Of a stretch of DNA of 64,000 nt, positions 28,301-36,100 are shown piece after piece. Every line of letters starts with the position of its first letter. Positions within the stretch are counted from its first letter, which is position 1. Origin of the DNA: Myoxocephalus aenaeus (taxonomy: Eukaryota; Chordata; Actinopteri; Perciformes; Cottidae); NCBI GenBank assembly GCA_038501785.1, contig JBAMJR010000154.1:5921001-5985000 (forward strand), written 5' to 3'. Below the pieces are notes generated by a model that had not been told where the DNA came from, did no database searches, and saw only the letters and a program-made list of their open reading frames with translations. A program made the position numbers and the translations under genes.

Positions 28301-30051
28301 AAAAATTGTAAATTTGTAACATATTTGCAGGGAGAACCTGGACCCAAAGGACCACATGGACCCCCAGGATCCAGAGGAATGCCAGTGAGTAGACCTGGTC
28401 AAACTAGAAGTACAGGCCATGTTAATACTGGTGATACAAAATGGGTGTACATCATTAGACTGCTTCAGTATAATAATCTCTCATCTACAACAGGGATCAA
28501 GAGGTGACCCTGGCCCAATTGGTGCTGTTGGATTTGCTGGAACTCCTGTAAGTAGTCATTCATCGTCACATCATTTATTTTATTTACAAAGAAATATTAA
28601 ATAATGCTAATGCTGTAAATGTAATAACAGCTTAAACTTGTTTTGATGTATCCTTTGTAATATTACCGACAATTTACAGGGTCCTGATGGCCAACCTGGA
28701 GTCAAGGGAGAGCCTGGAGAACCAGGTCAAAAAGGAGATGCTGGATCATCAGGCCCTCAAGGCTTGTCTGGTGCTCACGGACCTCATGTGAGTTGCACAT
28801 GTCAAGACAAACAATTAAAAATGCTCTTGAGAAATTAGTTTTTATGTGGTTGTGCAGTATATTTATGCAGGTTACTGTTACTCTGTTTTCTTTTGTAGGG
28901 GCCAACTGGTGTTGCTGGACTGAAAGGCGGAAGAGGAACACAGGGTGCACCAGTAAGATTTTTTCATGATCACAGAAGTTATACAAAAAGGTGAAATTAG
29001 ATGGAGTAGAAAGGATTTCATGAGCACAGGAAGTGTCAACCCTGATTGTTCAATTTCTTCAGAGTTTAACACCTGATGGTTTTGAATAACAACTTCAGAA
29101 ACATTGTTCTCTTTGTTACTCCAAAAAGAAGATATTGCAATCTGTTATGAAATTTGTCAAACAATATTTAAGGATCTTGTATAACTTTCTGCTTTCAGGG
29201 TCCCACTGGTTTTCCTGGATCTGCAGGACGAGTCGGCCCACCAGGCCCAACTGTAAGTACCGCCCTGAGTTTGTATAAAAACACAGGTAACAAGATATTA
29301 CATCAGTGGTTTTGGACGTACGCCTGCTGTCTAACCGGCGCACCGGCACTCCGGCGCACCGTTGTCCTCTAAATGTGCTGCTGCGTGTCTCACGCAGTCC
29401 ACTCACCACATAATAAATCACCACCAGCTAATCCATTCTTCTTCTTCTTCTTCTTCTTCTTCTTTTAAAATACGGATGTATCCAACAAAAGGTGCATTGC
29501 CACCACCTACTGTTAAAATGACAGAAAAGCCACACACAAAAAAAGAAGAAAAACTAGCAGAGCCCAGGTTCAGACCTCCAATCCTCTGATTGGAAGATAG
29601 GCATGCTAACCACTGAGCCAACAGACAGAATGGATTGGAGGACTGACATTACTCGAGATATTGCTCAACTGGCTGTATTCATTCGTGGTGTTGATGAGAT
29701 TTTGGTGGTCCCCGAGGAGTTCCTTGTGACCAATCACAGCGCACGTTAATGGTCACGTGGGCCCTGTGGCCAAACACACGTTTCATAATGCTAACAGGCC
29801 TCTCCATATAGTTTAACCAGCTCTCGATTGCATAGAGAAACAGAGGTGAAATGTGATTGGATGAGAAGACCCTTAACAAGCAGCGGCGCCGTGCCACACA
29901 GCAGGCTGAAGGCTGAAGAGAAGGCAGACAACAGAGCAACACAGGAGCTGGGCAATGAGAAAATAAGATAATAGGGAAAAATAATTATAATACATGTAGT
30001 GTATTTGTGAAAAACAATACAATTATATAATAGCTATAACTTTTCATTATT

Positions 30052-30083
<32 letters not shown>

Positions 30084-33080
30084 TATTTTTAATTTAAACT
30101 TTGTGATTCTGTTTCGGCCAGCAGAGAAGGCTTAGCAGGCCCTGACGGCCCGCCACTGTATTACATTATATTTGTCATATCAGTAAAATTGTAAGGCTCA
30201 CCAATGTGTAATATGAATGTGTGATATGAATCCCTTCAACATGGAATAGTGAGGACGACGTTTGTTTGAAGTTTAACTCTCGAATACTGTAATGAGATCT
30301 CGGTTGTGGAGGGGCTACAGCTTTTTAACTCTTCAAAACAGACAATCTAACAATCGCTAACACTTGAGGCAGCAGATGGCCAACTCTGAATGGTGTCTCA
30401 CCCTACTTGGCCATTTTGGATATAGCAGTCGGACAGAATATTGTAAAAAATAGTTCTTGCTGAGACTTAAACTGCATGCATCTATCTTATGACCACTTCC
30501 AATCCTGCCAGGGTCCACTTGGAGAAGCCGGACCCCTTGGACCTCCAGGAAAGGAGGGTCCTGCTGGCCTGCGTGGAGACCATGGATCCCCCGGAAGACA
30601 AGGAGAGCGAGGACCAGCAGGACCAACCGGCAGCTTAGGAGACAAAGGGGACTCTGGAGAAGACGGACCCACGGTAAACTCAAGTTATTGTTATGCAATT
30701 TTATATTTTAGTTGCATTGTTCATTAAAACTAATTTACAGATTCAAATAAGTAATATGTCACTTTATAAACAGAAATCAGTTGCAACTATTTAAGTAAAA
30801 TTGGTAAAATTTCCATTTGGGTTTGATCAATTCAAATAGTGTTATAATTAAGGCCAGACACTGCCTTATAGCAATATTGTAGGCTCCTCATAACACACTG
30901 ATTTGAAATAAGTCGTGTGGTTGTTATTGTCAACCAGACATATTACATCATGTAGGAATACACTGGGATCCCAATTAGTGTTTTACGTAAATGTTCTGTT
31001 TGTGTGGTGTTATCTGCTTTAGGGTCCCGATGGTCCTCCAGGCCCAGATGGAACTACAGGACAGAGAGGCATTGTGGGTCTTCCTGGTCAGAGAGGGGAG
31101 CGCGGAATGCCAGGGCTTCCAGGACCTGGGGTCTGTATTCTACACAATCAAACATGAATCATATTATACCTATAAAATTGTCTTTAATCAGTAGGTTTAA
31201 TTTCAGTGCTTCTACAGTGAATAGTTGATATGTATTTTGATCAGTGGGTGTTATGCGGCATCGTCCTTTTAGTGCTGCATTGTAAGTTGCCTGATTCTTT
31301 ATTTTAAGGGTCCCCCAGGAAAACAGGGATCCACAGGAACATCTGGCGATAAAGGCCCCCCAGGTCGAGTTGGCTCTCCTGGTGCGAACGGACCTCGTGG
31401 TGATCCTGGTCCTGATGTAAGTTCAACTTTTAAATTGGTTGTGGCTCTCAAAGTACAGGTATATCAGTGTGTCTGTAATGTTTATAGCTATCCTAATCTT
31501 TCATGTCTGGTCCTCAGGGTCCTGCAGGATCTGATGGCCCGCCAGGCAAAGATGGTGGTCTAGGACAAAGAGTAAGAGACAGACAGAATGGAAATGTGAC
31601 CTGTTTGTTGTTTTACACATCGCAAGTGGTTGACGGCTGTTACTTTTCCAGGGAAACCGAGGAGATTCTGGTCCAGAAGGTTTGGTTGGTTCCCAGGGAC
31701 TTCCGGGCACTCCAGGTCCTGTCGGTGCATCGGGTGATGCTGGAAGGAGAGGAGATGCTGTAAGTGGACTCCTAGACGTTTTTGTTCTGTTTGTTAGTCC
31801 ATCATGCAACAAGACTGTGATAACACACATGCTTACATTCTGGGGATAGATCTGATTTAAGCCCAGGGGGCGTGTTGGAACGTGTATGAACTTAATGCAA
31901 AGTGATAGGAATGATGTGTTTGGGTATAACAAGGAGTTGGAGAGGTTTCAGTGCTGGCAGAGAGGTCTGTGTTCCCTTAGGGCCTTCTAATGATCTGACT
32001 CATTTGCAGGGCTCAAGAGGACCTGTTGGTCCACCTGGCTCGGCTGGAAAGAGAGGATTAGGGGTGAGTGTCCAAGTTGTATTTATACACTCCACCAACA
32101 TACACATAATGCATTGTATATTTTTGGCAATGATACATTGCTATGAACATTACTTCTGAAACAAGCCAAGAACCACAATGAAACATGTCCCCATTTCAAA
32201 ACAATTATCATGAAACGTGTTTACATCTTTCTAATTCAGGGACCCCAAGGACCAAGAGGGGATAAGGGTGACCTGGGAGATCATGGAGAGAGAGGGCAGA
32301 AGGGACATCGAGGCTTCACAGGTTTACAGGGTCTTCCAGGACCTCCAGTAAGTTACAGTGGTGTTCAGTAATCTAATTGTACTGCCTCAACTCGCTCACT
32401 TTAACCAACTGTGCATCAAATGCAAAATGTAGTTAATACGGCTTCTGAAACGTAAACTAAAAGTTCTGGAGATTTAAAAGCAGAAATGGAATATGATATT
32501 TAGAAAAGTTCTTGAGTACAGAAATTCTGTCGTCAAAATTTGCTTGCGAATAATAATCATAACCATTTTTAAATTTGCGTATAATCACCTGAAACTATGA
32601 ATCGTTGTGTTTTCGTTACCTGAGAGTTAGCCGTTTATACCAACATGTGGAGTTGTTTCTCCCCCACAAAGTTTTTCATGTTGCGCTGCCATGTTTCTAC
32701 AGGAGTGCAGAATTTACAAACCAAACACAAAGTCTAGAGAAGGCCATCTGTTTTTTGTTTTGTTTTTTACTTAGTTAGTTCTCCAACATGCTTGGAAAGG
32801 GAGGGGTGAGTGGAGGGGTATTTAGTTGGTTGGCGCTAGATCCTACACACTGGATATTTCACACCCAAAGACTGCTGGTCTGCGTCACCGGGACTAGGCT
32901 GGTGTGATTTGATCAATTTAAATTGATAGTGCTGGCAACATCAGCAAACGCCCCCACAGCTGTAATTTGATGTAAGTGTTGCTAAATCCTGATTGGTGCA
33001 AGTGGACAAACTGAAACACAGCTGTTTGTGTCACCTATTTTTAAAACTGAGCATGTTGCTTCTAAAATGCATCTGGATAA

Positions 33081-33134
<54 letters not shown>

Positions 33135-36100
33135 CATATATGTTTAATAAATATTAGAAACAAAATCTGATTATACTGTAGTCCAGAATAGGCACTGTTT
33201 CTAAAATGTACGGACCCTATTTGACTATCATTCAATAGGTAATAGTCATCAAGCACAGGTGAACCTGTGCATTGTGGGAGTTCTGGGAAAAAATGTGAAA
33301 TCTAATGTGTAAATGATATGTACAAAGAGACTAATACATATTCACCTCTTGCTTTAAGGGTACAACAGGTGAGCAGGGAGCTTCAGGAATCGTTGGACCA
33401 AGCGGAGCGAGGGTAAACGCCACAGTTCAATTTGTTTCAAGAGGAAAACATCCATGAATTTCATCTTTTGTAATAATATAAAGAGTTTTACATGGAGCAA
33501 ACCCAGAATATACTTTATTTTAATGCCAGCAATCAATTTTGGAATAAAGCAAAAATTAACTTTCTTTTATATTCATATGATTCAGGGGCCTCCTGGACCT
33601 ATTGGGCCTTCTGGAAAGGAAGGATACATTGGACAGCCAGGACCGATGGGACCTCCTGGAACCCGTGGAATCAGTGGAGAAATAGGACCAGAGGTATTTA
33701 CTCATTGTGCAGAGCTTTACTGCATGCGAGTTGAAACTAGTAAATAACATTGCAGCAAATGTAGTTAAAACAGCCAGACGCACAGCAAGCTGTCAGGAAA
33801 GACCCCTCTGAATTTAAATTGTTGACCATCTTTGCAACAGATGTTCTGTGAGTCAGGAACGAGGGACTGCTATAAGTTTATTATAGCATATTTTTGTCTG
33901 TATTGAGTTCTGACCAAACAAGTAAAATACCATAATACTCCTAAATCCGCAGGGCCCTCCAGGAGAGGGTGGACCCGCAGGCCCACCTGGTCCCCCAGGA
34001 CCTCCCATGGCCGCTATGGACGACCTCTTCGGCAATCAGGATTACGACTTCGGCCCCCCTCCTCCTCCTGAGTTCAACGAGGACGAGGCCATGCCCAACA
34101 GCAACTCCTCCACCATTGTGCCCGTGGACCCCGGCGTTCAGGCCACCCTGAAGGCCCTCAGCAGCCAGATCAACAGCATGAAGAGCCCTGACGGCAGCAG
34201 GAAGCACCCTGCTAGGACCTGTGACGACCTGAAGAGATGCTACCCCACGAAGAAGAGTGGTGAGTGTCAGGGACAGGGCTGATGCAGTCCTTTGTCCTTT
34301 AGTTTATCATGCTCCTATCTTACCTGTTATTTGTCCGGATCATCAGTGTGTTTCTTCAACATCGGTTCAACATCGGTTTCTTAAACCGAGAAATACTGTT
34401 GGGGCATGATGCAACTCGCTTGTACCCATTACAGCTGACTTATTGTACCCAGTGGTGTATAGTAACGAAGTAGAAATACTTCGTTACTGTACTTAAGTAG
34501 TTTTTTGGGATATCTGTACTCTACTTTACTATTTATATTTCTGTTTACTTTTACTTTTACTTCACTACATTTTGCAAAGAAAAATTATACTTTTACTCCG
34601 ATACATTTCTCATGAAACCTTCGTTACTCGCTACAAAATCAAATCTATCTTTAGAAAGAAAAAGAAAACATCCGGGACTGTGGTGGAACACAGACTCCAC
34701 CAAGCAGGTTTTGCGAATCACAATGTTTTGCATTTTCCCTCTGCATCCTCTAGTCCAGCGCTCCCAAACCTTTATGCGTCACGGACCGGTTACGTGAAGA
34801 CAATATTTTCACAGACCGGGTCCGACCTCGGAAAGACGGGAGACAACGACACCCAACGTGTGTTCGTTATGTCCAGTCTACTGACTCTACTGCTAACTAA
34901 ACCTTTAGTCCAGTCTACTGCTTAACTTATAACCCGCTGCACAAAGACAGGATGTTGGAATGGAAGCAGGTTTTCATGCTTTTTTGGCGATCTCATGATA
35001 CTCTGCCTTGGTTTGAGTTCCAGAGTTGTAACAGACTTACGTTTCATTTTTAGAGTAACGTAACATCTTGACATGTGTCAAGAGATTCCGTCTGAGGTTA
35101 CCACAGACGGATGTATGCGGTCATTTTTCACAATAAAACATCTTTCCGGCCTTGATTTTTTTTTATTTAATTGAAATGTTTCATTCATTCTTTCTGTGGC
35201 CCGGTACCAAGAGACCCACAGACCGGTACCAAGAGACCCACAGACCGGTACCAAGAGACCCACGGCGGGCGGAATGAGCATACTTATAACCACACTGTTA
35301 CAACTCCTTCATAGTGTCATATTGCTTTTTGGAGAATTATGATGATAAGTTCATAGTAGATGCAAAAGTATACTTAGGTACAATATATTATGTTGAACAT
35401 AATATATATGGATGGATCCCAGCCAACCCAGTTATTGTATCAACACAACTCCTGGTCCTTGGTCACGGTGACCACAGCACTTAAAAGAATAAACTTCATA
35501 ATTCTCAAAACTCTGACCCTTTGCTTTTTTATTAAAAGCATGTACTTGTACTTTTACTTTCAATACTTAAGTACATTTTATATCAGAAAAATACTTTTGA
35601 TACTTAAGTACAGAAAATATCAGATACTTTAAGACTTTTACTCAAGTAGTATTTTAATAGGTGACTTTTACTTTTACTGGAGTAATTTTCCAGTAAGGTA
35701 TCTTTACTTTTACTCAAGTACGGCTTTTGGGTACTTTATACACCACTGATTGTACCATTGCAGTTGTTTCAGCTGAAGAATAAATCAATGATGTGGTCAA
35801 AAGCTACGTGTCCAAAATTCCTGATCACTCTGTTGTGTAGGGGAGTACTGGGTGGATCCAAACCAAGGCAGCGTGGAGGATGCCATCAAAGTGCACTGCA
35901 ACATGGACACCGGAGAGACCTGCATCTCTGCCAACCCTTCCAGCATACCTGGCAAAGTGTGGTGGAGCTCTTCCAGGAACAAACCTGTGTGGTTCGGAGC
36001 CGACATCAACCGTGGAACACATGTGAGCAGTTACATTTTAAAGACTTTTCTTCGCAGTGTGTCTTGGCTTATTGGTGGATTTTTGTTGAGGCTCTGCACT

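Larger units (their letters stand above)
34450..35748. mobile_element. Non-autonomous hAT element (intron 51) with 8-bp TSD
   Basis: The ends are cagtggtgtata... and ...tatacaccactg, with perfect 8-bp target repeats attgtacc (34442-34449 and 35749-35756). The ends are rich in acttaagta / ctcaagta motifs, as in a very common teleost hAT family. The element is 1299 bp, has no transposase frame, and holds a second repeat inside it (about 34745-35290). Confidence 0.9.

Noticed and set aside
30487..30672. Antisense Pro/Ser/Gly-rich frame opposite col5a2 exon 42
   Set aside because: Gly-X-Y codons produce open, proline-rich frames on the reverse strand; this is a shadow of the helix exon.
35201..35264. 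CRISPR-like direct repeats
   Set aside because: Three adjacent 22-bp copies without spacers, inside a eukaryotic transposon.
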